NCBI GenBank assembly: GCA_015655415.1
Contig: JAATFB010000077.1
Location: 1-62,570, forward strand
DNA from: Actinomycetales bacterium
GTDB taxonomy: Bacteria > Actinomycetota > Actinomycetes > Actinomycetales > Microbacteriaceae
Length of the DNA stretch: 62,570 nucleotides
Direction of reading: 5' to 3'
The notes below the pieces were generated by a model, which saw only the letters and a program-made list of their open reading frames with translations, was not told the DNA's origin and searched no databases. Shown piece after piece: positions 15,457 through 23,628 of the stretch. Made by a program: the position numbers and the translations under genes. Position 1 is the stretch's first letter; the number at the start of each line of letters is the position of its first letter.

Positions 15457-16748
15457 GCGAGCCCCTCCCGTTGCGCCACCGAGCGCGGGTCGGTGCTGAA
15501 CACCTCGAGCACGAAGTCGTCCTCCAGATGATGCGCGAGGCGCGGCCAGCCCATCTCGGCGATCGCGGCATGCACGTCGTCACCGGTCAGCGGGTAGTCC
15601 ACGACGGGGTGCCGCCAGTGGCACGCGACGATGACGCCGCCGGGGGCGAGAGACGCGTCGATGCGGTCCAGCACGGTGCGCAGTCCGCTGGTGCCCCAGT
15701 AGTAGCCGACCTCCGAGAGGACGACCAGGTCGTACTCGCCCTCCGGGAAGTCCGTGACGACGTCCTGTGCTCGAACTGTGGCGCGGGCCCCGACTCGTTC
15801 CCGCGCACGCTCGACCGCCGACGCGGCGATGTCGACGGCCAGGAGGTCGTCGCAACGAGAGGCGAGGAGGTCGGTGAGCAGGCCGATGGAGCATCCGATC
15901 TCCAGCGCGCGCGAATAGTGGTCGTGCGGGAGCACCGCCAGGGTGATGGCCCGTTTGCGACGCTCGTACCACCGGCTGCGGAACCGCCAGGGGTCGTCGG
16001 ACCTCGCGTAGATCGCGTCGAAGTAGTCCCGGCCGAGCGTCCGGTCACTCGCGATGAAGAGCTCCTGGGGCCGGTGGAAGTGCTCGAGCACCTCGCGACG
16101 GAGCATGGGGCGTTCGCCGGCGATCTGGGACTGGAAGCACCCGATGGCGCGGATCTTCTTTCCCGCGTCGATGTCGATGGCGAGCATGCGCGACCAGGGC
16201 ACCTCCGGACTGTCCGGGTTCGCCCAGTGCCACATCCAGATCGGATACTCCAGGAGCATCCTGCCGCCGGCGACCTGGGCGGCGATCTCGCCGACGACCC
16301 GGTGGTCTCGGTGCCCGTCGCCGCGCCACGGGGCGACGACCGTCGCGCGATCGCTTGCATCGCGCAGCGCGGATGCGAGCGCCTCGCGGATCTGCGGCTG
16401 CCGCTCGCGCGTCTGCCCGTCAGGGAAGCCGAGAACCTCCACCGCGGCGCCGGGGGCGAGCTCGTCGATCGCGGCGGCCAGCTCCGCGGCGCGTCGTCGC
16501 GCGGTGCGCGGGTCCGCGGGGTCGGAGGCGGAGCCATCCGTCACGCAGAGCACCCGCACCGGGATCCCGCGCGCCGCGCACAGGGCGATGAGGCCGCCTG
16601 CTCCCAGCGTCTCGTCATCGGGGTGCGCGGCTATGACGACGAGCTCGTCGGTGTCGTCGAGGCGCAGCGGGGGCCTGTCGCGCAGACGGGCGTCCGCCAC
16701 CCAGCCGTGTTCCGGCGTCCCCGGTTCCGAGGCGTCGAAGCTCACCAC
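15453..16748 (-). CDS. PIG-L deacetylase / class I SAM-dependent methyltransferase fusion
   Basis: 431 residues, two domains. Residues ~35-230 are a PIG-L/LmbE zinc deacetylase: AHPDDETLGAGG (41-52) and GDGHRDHRVVGE (143-154) supply the metal ligands. Residues ~245-430 are a Rossmann methyltransferase with LEIGCSIGLLTDLLA (282-296) as the SAM motif, similar to NodS-type N-methyltransferases. PIG-L enzymes remove N-acetyl groups from amino sugars, so sequential deacetylation and methylation of one substrate is plausible. The GTG at 16748 has GAGGA six bases upstream and overlaps the end of the acyl-CoA dehydrogenase gene. Confidence 0.88.
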   Translation of the reverse strand: MVSFDASEPGTPEHGWVADARLRDRPPLRLDDTDELVVIAAHPDDETLGAGGLIALCAARGIPVRVLCVTDGSASDPADPRTARRRAAELAAAIDELAPGAAVEVLGFPDGQTRERQPQIREALASALRDASDRATVVAPWRGDGHRDHRVVGEIAAQVAGGRMLLEYPIWMWHWANPDSPEVPWSRMLAIDIDAGKKIRAIGCFQSQIAGERPMLRREVLEHFHRPQELFIASDRTLGRDYFDAIYARSDDPWRFRSRWYERRKRAITLAVLPHDHYSRALEIGCSIGLLTDLLASRCDDLLAVDIAASAVERARERVGARATVRAQDVVTDFPEGEYDLVVLSEVGYYWGTSGLRTVLDRIDASLAPGGVIVACHWRHPVVDYPLTGDDVHAAIAEMGWPRLAHHLEDDFVLEVFSTDPRSVAQREGLA

Positions 16749-17794
16749 GGGGCGTCCTCGTGCCCGGCGAGGAAGGTGCCGTGCGATGCATCGTCTCGCT
16801 CGGCGTGGTGCTGACGGACGTAGAGCTGAAGGTCGGCGACCCGCTTGGCGTGCGCGGCGTCGGTGGCCAGGGGACCCGGTCCGAGAGCGTGCCCGGCTCG
16901 GGCGATGACCTCCTCGCACGCGCGCGCGACGAGCCCGCGGACCCGCCTCGACAGCAGGCGTCCATCGACCTGGTCGTGCGCGTCCACGTGCCCGGCGGCG
17001 TCGGCCAATGAGAGACGGGCGGCGTGCAGCAGCGTGTCGATCGCGCCGAGATGGGCGAGCAGGTGCGGGTTCTCCGCTCCTCGCGTCCGCTCGAGCCGCG
17101 CCCGCTCGAACACCGATCGCGCGATCCCGACCGCTCCGCCGTACCAGCAGGCCGCGACCCCGATTCCGCCCCACCAGAATCCGGGACGGTGCACGTACCA
17201 GCCGGGCTCTCCGACTGGCTCGGCTGCAACCGCATCGAACGTGACCGGTCCGCTCGGGATCTCGCTCAGCCCGCGGGCGTGCCACGAGCCTTCCATGACG
17301 CGCACCGCCGGTCGCGCCAGCGGTACGGCGAACAGGCGGGACGCGCCGTCCGCCGTCCGAGCCGTGATCAGGGCGGCGTCGAGCGTGGCCGCCAATGAGC
17401 ACCATGGCTTGCTGCCGGTCACGATCCACCCGCTCCCTGCCTGCTCGGCGCGTAGCGGATCGCTGCCGCCCTCGGCGGCGAACACGCCCCATGAGCCCTC
17501 GGGGGCTGGCGAACCCGCCTGGCCGAGGATCGCCACGGCGTCGAGGTGCGGCTCCACGGCACGGACGACGCCCAGGTCATGCGCGGCGAGCGTGGCGAGC
17601 ACCTCCCAGAGCTCACGCGTGCGCCCCTTGCCCGGCACCGCCCCGCGCGCACCGAGCGAGCGCGCGAGCGCGAGGGCCTCGTCCACCCCGGAGGGCAGGG
17701 CGTCATCGGCCGAGGTGAGCATGGCCGTTGCGCCCTCGTCGTCGCTCAGGCGCACGGACATGCTCACCTCGGGTGCGAAGACGTGGTCGTTCAT
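16742..17794 (-). CDS. Acyl-CoA dehydrogenase-like flavoprotein
   Basis: 350 residues, slightly shorter than the usual ~380. The middle beta domain is recognisable (SWGVFAAEGGSDPLRAEQAG, IVTGSKPWCSLAATLD), as is the C-terminal four-helix part (GVAACWYGGAVGIARSVFERAR, VADLQLYVRQHH). The N-terminal helical domain is short and I could not place the catalytic Glu, so it may catalyse a non-standard oxidation. Start and stop overlap its neighbours (ATGA with DUF378, and the deacetylase gene at the other end), so all are co-translated. Confidence 0.82.
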   Translation of the reverse strand: MNDHVFAPEVSMSVRLSDDEGATAMLTSADDALPSGVDEALALARSLGARGAVPGKGRTRELWEVLATLAAHDLGVVRAVEPHLDAVAILGQAGSPAPEGSWGVFAAEGGSDPLRAEQAGSGWIVTGSKPWCSLAATLDAALITARTADGASRLFAVPLARPAVRVMEGSWHARGLSEIPSGPVTFDAVAAEPVGEPGWYVHRPGFWWGGIGVAACWYGGAVGIARSVFERARLERTRGAENPHLLAHLGAIDTLLHAARLSLADAAGHVDAHDQVDGRLLSRRVRGLVARACEEVIARAGHALGPGPLATDAAHAKRVADLQLYVRQHHAERDDASHGTFLAGHEDAPW

Positions 17795-18006
17795 GCCTCC
17801 GCGCGCCGCACCGATGGCCTCGGAAGTACGAGATTGGCGATCGCGATGAGCGCGGAGATGCCGACGAGCACGTAGATCACGCGCGATCCCACCGATCCCT
17901 GGCCGAAGATGGCGTCCACGAGATTGAAGTCGAAGGCTCCCACCAGGCCCCAGTTGAGGCCGCCGATGATGGTGAGGACCGTGGCGATACGGACGACCCA
18001 GATCAT
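17791..18006 (-). CDS. DUF378 small membrane protein
   Basis: 71 residues with two membrane segments, IWVVRIATVLTIIGGLNWGL and VIYVLVGISALIAIANLVL, joined by a short loop (DFNLVDAIFG). The GGLNWGLVG signature identifies DUF378, whose function is unknown. The ATG at 18006 is five bases after the stop of the preceding small membrane gene, and its stop overlaps the acyl-CoA dehydrogenase start. Confidence 0.9.
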   Translation of the reverse strand: MIWVVRIATVLTIIGGLNWGLVGAFDFNLVDAIFGQGSVGSRVIYVLVGISALIAIANLVLPRPSVRRAEA

Positions 18007-18011
18007 GGCGA

Positions 18012-18272
18012 TCAGTCCTTCTCGTTCTTCAGCGCGATGCCGAGGGCCATGAACGTCGGGGCCCACTGCCCGATGAACAGCCCCCACCGGTCCGACTGCG
18101 CCTTGCTGTCGTCCTTGCCGCGGGAGATCAGCCACGACAGCAGGGAGATCCCGATGGACACGAATCCCGCCGTGTAGGCGTGGCCGCTGCGCACGCCCCA
18201 GCCAGAGAGCACCCGCACCGGGTTCCACGCGGTGGCCTCTGCGGTCTTCTCCACATCCTTCTTGTCAACCAT
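18012..18272 (-). CDS. Small hydrophobic protein of unknown function
   Basis: 86 residues, two predicted membrane segments (AYTAGFVSIGISLLSWLIS and LFIGQWAPTFMALGIAL) with a charged N-terminus (MVDKKDVEKTAEA) and a KNEKD tail. The family resembles small actinobacterial membrane proteins without a known role. Two starts are possible; the ATG at 18272 has AAAGGAG eight bases upstream, while the GTG at 18281 would overlap that site. It probably opens the operon that continues into DUF378 and the acyl-CoA dehydrogenase. Confidence 0.8.
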   Translation of the reverse strand: MVDKKDVEKTAEATAWNPVRVLSGWGVRSGHAYTAGFVSIGISLLSWLISRGKDDSKAQSDRWGLFIGQWAPTFMALGIALKNEKD

Positions 18273-18372
18273 GGGTTCCACTCCTTTCTTCGACGACGCT
18301 CACGTCGTTGTGGGCTAGGACGCACGCCGAGGGCGATTCGTCACAAGTCCGTCATGCGGGTCCTCGCCGCGG

Positions 18373-19305
18373 CTACCGGACGCGGAGCGCGGCGGGTTGG
18401 ATGCTGATCTCGATCCGGGTCGCCTCCCCGATGTCGTCGCCGTCGACCTCGACCACGCGCGGCTCGTCGAGCTCGACTACGAGGCCGGTGATCCTCCTAT
18501 GCGCGGCGTTGTCGCTGCTCTGCGCCCTCTCGTCGCCACCGAGGAGACGTTTGAGGCCGTTGTCCCACACCATGTTCCGCAGCGTGTCGACCCATCCGCC
18601 GATGCCCTCCGCGGTCAGAACCAGCAGGTCCAGCTCGCCGTCGGCGGGGTCGGCGTCGGGAAGCAGGGTGATGCCGCCCTGCAGAGTGCCGCAGTTGCCG
18701 ACGATCAGGGTGTGGGCCTGCTCGTCCACCGCGTCCTGACCGTCCACGGCGAGGCGGATGTCGATGACCTCGCTCGCCTTCATGGCCCGTCCGAGGGATT
18801 CGACGTATGCGAGCCAGCCGGCCTTGTCCTTGAGATCGTCGTCTGTCTCGGTGATCATGTGCGCATCGATCCCGAACCCGGCCATCACCGCGAACGCACG
18901 ACGCTGTGTGGACTCCCCTCCGGTGATCTCGGCCCAGCCGACGTCGATCGGCCTGGCCTGCGAGTCGAGGGCGCGCGCGAACGCGGCGGCGACGTCGTTC
19001 AACGGCACGTCGAGGTTGCGAGCGAGGAGGTTTCCCGTGCCGAGCGGGATGATGCCGAGGTCGGCGCGTGCGCGGGTGTCGGCCAGGTGCTCCGCCACAG
19101 CACGCACCGTGCCGTCCCCGCCGGCCGCGATGACCACGTCGACGCCGGAGTCGAGTGCCCGCTGCGTCGCCGCGCGGCCGGGGTCGTCCTCGCTGGTCTC
19201 GAACCAGGACGTGTCCACGGACGGTGTGTGCCGCAGGGCCGCCTCGAGATCGTCTCTGCCGGTCTTGGATGGGTTCCAGACGATACCCACGTGTTGGCTG
19301 CTCAT
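18373..19305 (-). CDS. Diacylglycerol/lipid kinase (DAGK catalytic domain, DgkB/YegS type)
   Basis: 310 residues. The nucleotide-binding GGDGT lies in IAAGGDGTVRAVAEHL near residue 60, and IPLGTGNLLARNL is the second conserved block. The C-terminal beta-rich domain has GNCGTLQGGITLLPDADPAD and LDLLVLT. Members phosphorylate diacylglycerol, ceramide or sphingoid-like lipids. It reads in the same direction as the small-membrane-protein to glycosyltransferase run and ends 100 bp before it, consistent with a lipid-linked pathway, but a separate promoter is possible. Confidence 0.9.
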   Translation of the reverse strand: MSSQHVGIVWNPSKTGRDDLEAALRHTPSVDTSWFETSEDDPGRAATQRALDSGVDVVIAAGGDGTVRAVAEHLADTRARADLGIIPLGTGNLLARNLDVPLNDVAAAFARALDSQARPIDVGWAEITGGESTQRRAFAVMAGFGIDAHMITETDDDLKDKAGWLAYVESLGRAMKASEVIDIRLAVDGQDAVDEQAHTLIVGNCGTLQGGITLLPDADPADGELDLLVLTAEGIGGWVDTLRNMVWDNGLKRLLGGDERAQSSDNAAHRRITGLVVELDEPRVVEVDGDDIGEATRIEISIQPAALRVR

Positions 19306-19309
19306 CGTG

Positions 19310-19750
19310 ATGGTGCTCCTTTCGATCGTCGGTCGGCGCCGGCCCCATCCGGAGGATGATGCCGGCCAGGGCGCGCGCGAGGATGCGCCGCTCCGTCGTG
19401 AGGGGGATGGCGAGTCGCATCCCTGCCCGGGGGGGGCCGAGGTCGGCAGCGGTCCGCGACGGGGTCGTGCGGAGCCGGACGAGCGCCTCGTGAGCGATGA
19501 TCCGCATCAGCCGGCTCCTCACCGTTGCCACATCGTCGAGCTGCGGAAGGCGGCGCCAGGCGGTGGCGAACGCATCCTGCGCCACATCGTCGACGTCGCT
19601 CACGGGGCGCAGGATGCGACGCGCAAACGCTCGCATCGTCGGTGCGTGCCGCAGCGGAACCGCGGAGGCGCGGACGTCGCCTTCTGCCGCGCGACCCGCG
19701 ACGGTCAGTTCGGCGGCGTCGAGTGCGCTTCGGCGGCATGAGCGGCCCAT
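19310..19750 (-). pseudogene. Degenerate ECF sigma factor remnant
   Basis: From ATG 19750 (GACGAGGG upstream) the frame encodes a recognisable sigma region 2: MRAFARRILRPVSDVDDVAQ, AFATAWRRLPQL and RLMRIIAHEALVRLR. It then jumps, after ~25 residues, to something like the last helix of region 4 (RRILARALAGIILRM) and runs on through the lipid kinase start without a stop. The linker and most of region 4 are missing, so a functional sigma factor is unlikely. Confidence 0.5.
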
Positions 19751-20272
19751 CCCTCGTCCCCCTTGCTCGAGGGTCCTCTCCCCTGAGGACCGGCGGGAGC
19801 GGCCTTGCTGCCCGCGCGCCTCAATCTTCTCCCGTTCCCGGTGCGCGGGTCGAGAGTTGTGCGGAACCGTCACCCCCGCGCCGGTCACGGGGCGTGCGGG
19901 CGGTAGATCACCGACACCGGACGGCCGACGCGGGCGGCCTCACCGGCGGGCTTCGGGCTGCGCGGCCGGCCGGTCAGCGTGGCGAGGACGACCTTGCTCG
20001 CCCGCCGCTGCGAGGGGGAGTGCCATGCCGTTGCTGCGCGCGTGAGCGGGCAGCTGCTCGCTGGCGGCGGAGGCTGCACCGCCAGCGCGTCGATAAGCGA
20101 GCCCACATGTCGGACCGAATGTGGGAGGGGATCCGTCAACTCGTGCATGGCAGCCTGCCGAGGGCACTGTGCCCGTCGCGGGACGCTCCAGGCCCGGATC
20201 ATCCGCGATGTGGCGGCCTCGCCTGCACCGCCGCGACCCAGGACCGCTGAAGTCCGTTCGCCTCGATCGGTC
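19751..20272. other. Gene-poor stretch
   Basis: About 520 bp without a supported gene between the sigma remnant and the MFS gene. A 105-codon minus-strand frame at 19885-20202 lacks any recognised domain and a good ribosome-binding site; its C-terminus (SKVVLATLTGRPRSPKP) could be a gene relic. Otherwise no repeats or RNA structures are evident. Confidence 0.35.
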
Positions 20273-21748
20273 TCATCGAGAGGAGCCGCCCGGTGCCTCC
20301 GAAGAGGAGGCAGCCGCCGGAACCGTGCGCGCCGGCTCAGCCGGCGTGCGCGTTGGCCTGCCGGGAAGGGCGAGCGATATCAGCACGCCCGCGGCGGTGA
20401 ATCCGATCGCCCACCAGAACGCTTGCTGGAATGCGCCGGCGAGTGCCGCGGGTGAGGAGGCGGCCGCGATAGCCCCGGTGAGGATGACGGCGAGGACGGC
20501 GCTGCCGAACGAGCCGCCGACCTGGGTGGCGATGCGGGTGATGATGCTGGCGTCGGGGACCTCTGAGCGTTCCAGGCCGCGGAATCCGAGTGCCATCAGC
20601 GGCACGGTGACGATGCCCAGCCCGGCGCCACGCACCAGGAGGGTGACCATCAGCAGGATGTAGTTCGTGTCGTTCCCGGCGAAGGCCAGGGGCAGGGTGC
20701 CGATGAGCACGACGAGGAATCCGGTGAGCACGAGCCAGCGTGCGCCCATCGTGTCGGACAGTTTGCCTGCGATCGAACGGGTTGCGAGCGTGCCCAGACC
20801 TTGCGGGATCAGCAGCAGGCCTGCCATGAGCACGCTCGTGCCGCGCAGTTCCTGGAAGTAGAGGGGGAGCAGGAGCATCGCGCCGTAGAGGGTGATGCCG
20901 GAGAGGAAGAGCAGCAGCGAGGACGAGGCGAGTGGCCAGTGCTTCAGCAGGCGCACGTCGACAAGGGCGCGGGCCTTGCGTCGCAGTGCCCACGCGACGA
21001 AGGCGGCGAGCAGCGCGACGCCGATGAGGAGCGGCCAGAGCGCGTCAGCGCGGCCGAGCCCGCCGGCCTTGCTGGAGTTCGACAGGCCCCACAGCACCCC
21101 GACGAGGCCGGGCGCCATGAGGATGAATCCGACGACGTCCAGCGATGCCCAGCGCACCGGGCCGTCCTTCGGCAGCACGATCGCGGCGAGCACGATGCCG
21201 ACTACGCAGAACGGGACGTTGACCCAGAACATCCATGACCAGTGAAGATGTTGCAGGATCAGGCCGCCGAGGACCGGGCCGAGGATCGGTCCGAGCACGG
21301 CGGGAAGGCTCACGACCGACATCACTCTGCCGAGGGCCTCGCCGCCGACGGCCTGGACGACGAGCGTCGACATCAGTGGCAGCATGAGACCGCCGCCCAC
21401 GCCCTGGATCACCCGGAAGACGATCAGGCTCTCCGCGCTCCACGCCAGGCTGGAGAGCACCGATCCGACGAGGAACAGGGCGAGCGCGATCATCCAGAGC
21501 CGCTTGCCGCCCAGCACGCGCTGGGCCCAGCCTGCGATCGGGATGGCGACGCCGAGTGCGAGGAGGTAACCCGTCGTCACCCACTGGATGGTGGCGACCG
21601 AGGTGTGCAGGTCCCTCGCGAGCGTGTGCAGGGCGACGGCGACTATGGTCGTGTCGAACAGCGCTGCGAGGCCGCCGACGAGCACGGTGCCGACCGTCCG
21701 CCAGACGCGGGGGTCGATCTTGGTCGATTCGGTCTTCGTGCTGGACAT
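20273..21748 (-). CDS. MFS drug-efflux transporter, DHA2 (EmrB/QacA) family
   Basis: 491 residues with about 14 membrane helices. DHA2 hallmarks: LFDTTIVAVALHTLARDL in the first helix (motif D1), WVTTGYLLALGVAIPIAGW, the long motif C GPILGPVLGGLI in helix 5, and FWVNVPFCVVGIVL. Such proton antiporters export hydrophobic drugs. The ATG at 21748 follows AAAGGAG. It is divergent from a TetR gene at 21809, which almost certainly represses it. The C-terminal tail is Ala/Ser/Glu-rich and cytoplasmic. Confidence 0.92.
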   Translation of the reverse strand: MSSTKTESTKIDPRVWRTVGTVLVGGLAALFDTTIVAVALHTLARDLHTSVATIQWVTTGYLLALGVAIPIAGWAQRVLGGKRLWMIALALFLVGSVLSSLAWSAESLIVFRVIQGVGGGLMLPLMSTLVVQAVGGEALGRVMSVVSLPAVLGPILGPVLGGLILQHLHWSWMFWVNVPFCVVGIVLAAIVLPKDGPVRWASLDVVGFILMAPGLVGVLWGLSNSSKAGGLGRADALWPLLIGVALLAAFVAWALRRKARALVDVRLLKHWPLASSSLLLFLSGITLYGAMLLLPLYFQELRGTSVLMAGLLLIPQGLGTLATRSIAGKLSDTMGARWLVLTGFLVVLIGTLPLAFAGNDTNYILLMVTLLVRGAGLGIVTVPLMALGFRGLERSEVPDASIITRIATQVGGSFGSAVLAVILTGAIAAASSPAALAGAFQQAFWWAIGFTAAGVLISLALPGRPTRTPAEPARTVPAAASSSEAPGGSSR

Positions 21749-21772
21749 CCGCGCTCCTTTAGAAACACTCTG

Positions 21773-21786
21773 TACGCTATACGCTA
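21773..21786. promoter_or_regulatory. Direct repeat in the MFS/TetR divergent promoter
   Basis: TACGCTA occurs twice in tandem (21773-21786) midway between the MFS start (21748) and the TetR start (21809). The AT-rich steps could serve as -10 boxes on either strand, and the repeat may be the TetR binding site. No clean palindrome is visible. Confidence 0.35.
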
Positions 21787-21808
21787 GGACAAGAAGATTG
21801 GGAACGCA

Positions 21809-22453
21809 ATGTCTCTTAGCGATGAGTCGGCACGTGCCCCGCACCGACGTCGCGGAGCGGCGCTCGAGGCCGCTCTGCTCGATGCGGCCTGGGAGGAGCT
21901 CGTGGAGAAGGGCTACGACCGCTTCACCATCGAGTCCGTAGCCGAGCGTGCTCGCACGAGCCGTGCCGTTCTCTACCGCCGCTGGCCGAGCAAGGCCCGG
22001 CTCGTCGAGGCTGCCGCCGTGCGGGCAGGCGCGCAGCAGCAGGTGTCGATCCCGGACACGGGCACGCTGCGCGGCGACGTCATCGAGCTGCTGCGCCGGG
22101 CGAACCGGTCACGCGCACCATTCGGTGTGCAGATGATCCTGCAGCTGGGCGGCTACTACGCCGAGACCGGAACCGGGATAGGCCAACTGCGCGACGCCTT
22201 CCTCTCCCGTCGCCAAGACGCCATGCAGCTGATCATGAGCCGCGCGGTCGCGCGCGGCGAGGTCGAGCCCGCCGCACTGAGTCCGCGAGTGATCGCGGTG
22301 CCCTTCGACCTCTACCGGCAGGAGCTGCTGATGACCCTCGCGGCCGTGCCCGACGAGGTGATCGAGTCCATAGTGGACGAGGTGTTCCTGCCCCTGGTCG
22401 AAAAGCGCTGCGCACAGCAGTCCCACGAAGAGACCGGGCACGCTCGCCGCTGA
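21809..22453 (+). CDS. TetR/AcrR-family transcriptional regulator of the MFS exporter
   Basis: 214 residues. HTH region: WEELVEKGYDRFTIESVAER and SRAVLYRRWPSKARLVEAA; effector domain of the TetR_C_16 kind. GGGAACGCA precedes the ATG at 21809, a weak ribosome site. The N-terminal coding bases and the RRRGAALE motif match the TetR at 11942, so the two are paralogues with different partners (exporter here, flavin monooxygenase there). Repression of the divergent exporter and induction by its substrates is the expected role. Confidence 0.9.
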   Translation: MSLSDESARAPHRRRGAALEAALLDAAWEELVEKGYDRFTIESVAERARTSRAVLYRRWPSKARLVEAAAVRAGAQQQVSIPDTGTLRGDVIELLRRANRSRAPFGVQMILQLGGYYAETGTGIGQLRDAFLSRRQDAMQLIMSRAVARGEVEPAALSPRVIAVPFDLYRQELLMTLAAVPDEVIESIVDEVFLPLVEKRCAQQSHEETGHARR

Positions 22454-22576
22454 ACCCCACAGCCCTGCGCTGAGCATCTGCGCTTCCCGGCGCTCGTCAC
22501 ACCGCAGGCCCATGCGGGAGGCGGCGGAGCGTGCCTCGAGCCCGACCCGCCTGCACCGTGGCCGCGGGACGCGCGA

Positions 22577-22861
22577 TCAGGTCCGGTCAGCGGCCAGGAG
22601 CGCGGCGACGACGTGCTTGCACAGCGGCGAGGCTGCGCGCGTGCACGTGCACCTCCAGGCGACGGCGCCTTCCGCCCGGACGAACGTGACCGTCCTGCGG
22701 CTGGTCCCGGGTGGTCCGCTGACCCTGGCGCTGACCGAGCCCTCCGAGGCGGCGAACTCGACCTGGCCATGCGCGGCGATCTCCTCTCCGAGCCGTCGGT
22801 TGGAGGCGGTCGCTCGCTGCAGTGCGGGGCGGGCCTCGGCAAGCGGCGCGAGGTCAGCCAC
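22577..22861 (-). CDS. Small SWIM zinc-finger protein
   Basis: 94 residues. The C-terminal CTCTRAASPLCKHVVAALLA supplies the SWIM ligands CxC...CxH; the N-terminal half is helical (LAEARPALQRATASNRRLG) and may be an oligomerisation or DNA-binding part. SWIM domains bind DNA or proteins. The GTG at 22861 follows GAGGCGG and overlaps the last codons of the upstream hydrolase gene by 8 bp, so the two are co-translated, an unusual pairing. Confidence 0.75.
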   Translation of the reverse strand: MADLAPLAEARPALQRATASNRRLGEEIAAHGQVEFAASEGSVSARVSGPPGTSRRTVTFVRAEGAVAWRCTCTRAASPLCKHVVAALLAADRT

Positions 22862-23579
22862 GATCCGCCTCGGCGATGACCTCGGCCAGCTCATGCGGCG
22901 TCGACCACATCGGCCAGTGGCCGGTCGGAAGATCCACATACGTGACGTCGCTCAGCCCGGCGAGCGGCGCGAAGAACGGCACTCCCTCCGCCGCCATGCG
23001 ACGAACGGCCTCGCCGGGGAACGAGCAGCACACGATCGTGGTGGGCACGTCCACGCCTTCCCCGCCGCCGAGACGCACCGGTTCCCGCAGCGGCCCGGCA
23101 GGATGCGGCACCGCCCGCTCCCTGAAGCGGCGCAACGCCGACCGGCTCAATCCAGCGAGGCTGGAGCCGGCGGCCTCGAGCTCCGGAAAGGGCGGAAGGG
23201 GCACCTCGATCGTCTCGGGCGGGAGATCCGGCCGCGCGACAGCGCCGTCCGCGACCGGTCCGCTGTCGACATACACGACGCGACGCACCAGGCCCGGGGC
23301 ACGGTCGAGGGCCGCCGTCGCGATGGCACCCGCACCGCTGTGAGCGACCAGGGTGGCCGGGGTCCGCGTCGCACGGAGCGCGGCGACGAGAGCCTCGACA
23401 TGGTCGGCGAGCCGGATGCCGCCACGCGGGGTGGCGCGCGACTCCAGACCCGGCAGCGTGAGCGCGCTGACCCGGAGGCCGGCCGCCGCCAGCAGGCCGG
23501 CGACCTCGTCCCATGCCCAGCCGCCGAGCCACAGCCCAGGCATCAGGACCACGTAGTGGCCGGAACGCGTGGTGTTCAT
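22854..23579 (-). CDS. Alpha/beta hydrolase (EstC/MenH-like)
   Basis: 241 residues. The oxyanion-hole segment MPGLWLGGWAWDEVAGLL is near residue 13, the nucleophile elbow AHSGAGAIATAALD near residue 80, and the catalytic His in LPTGHWPMWSTP at the end. This matches esterase/salicylate-esterase-like small hydrolases. The ATG at 23579 follows GGATGG. It is divergent from a WYL regulator across a 49-bp gap that contains a 20-bp palindrome, so it is probably the regulator's target. Confidence 0.9.
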   Translation of the reverse strand: MNTTRSGHYVVLMPGLWLGGWAWDEVAGLLAAAGLRVSALTLPGLESRATPRGGIRLADHVEALVAALRATRTPATLVAHSGAGAIATAALDRAPGLVRRVVYVDSGPVADGAVARPDLPPETIEVPLPPFPELEAAGSSLAGLSRSALRRFRERAVPHPAGPLREPVRLGGGEGVDVPTTIVCCSFPGEAVRRMAAEGVPFFAPLAGLSDVTYVDLPTGHWPMWSTPHELAEVIAEADRG

Positions 23580-23600
23580 ACCACCATCCTGCACGGCACG

Positions 23601-23620
23601 GGTGACACCGTTGTGGCACC
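23601..23620. promoter_or_regulatory. Candidate WYL-regulator operator
   Basis: GGTGACAC and GTGGCACC (23601-23608, 23613-23620) form an 8-4-8 inverted repeat with one mismatched pair around CGTT. It occupies the middle of the hydrolase/WYL gap, 22 bp before the hydrolase start and 8 bp before the regulator start. Confidence 0.55.
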
Positions 23621-23628
23621 ATTTGGAT

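Noticed and set aside
18497-19750. Long sigma/kinase fusion protein in one frame
   Set aside because: Past 19310 this frame is a shadow of the lipid kinase; the sigma similarity ends before it.
19885-20202. 105-codon minus-strand gene
   Set aside because: No ribosome-binding site, no domain and atypical composition; kept only as a note on the gene-poor stretch.
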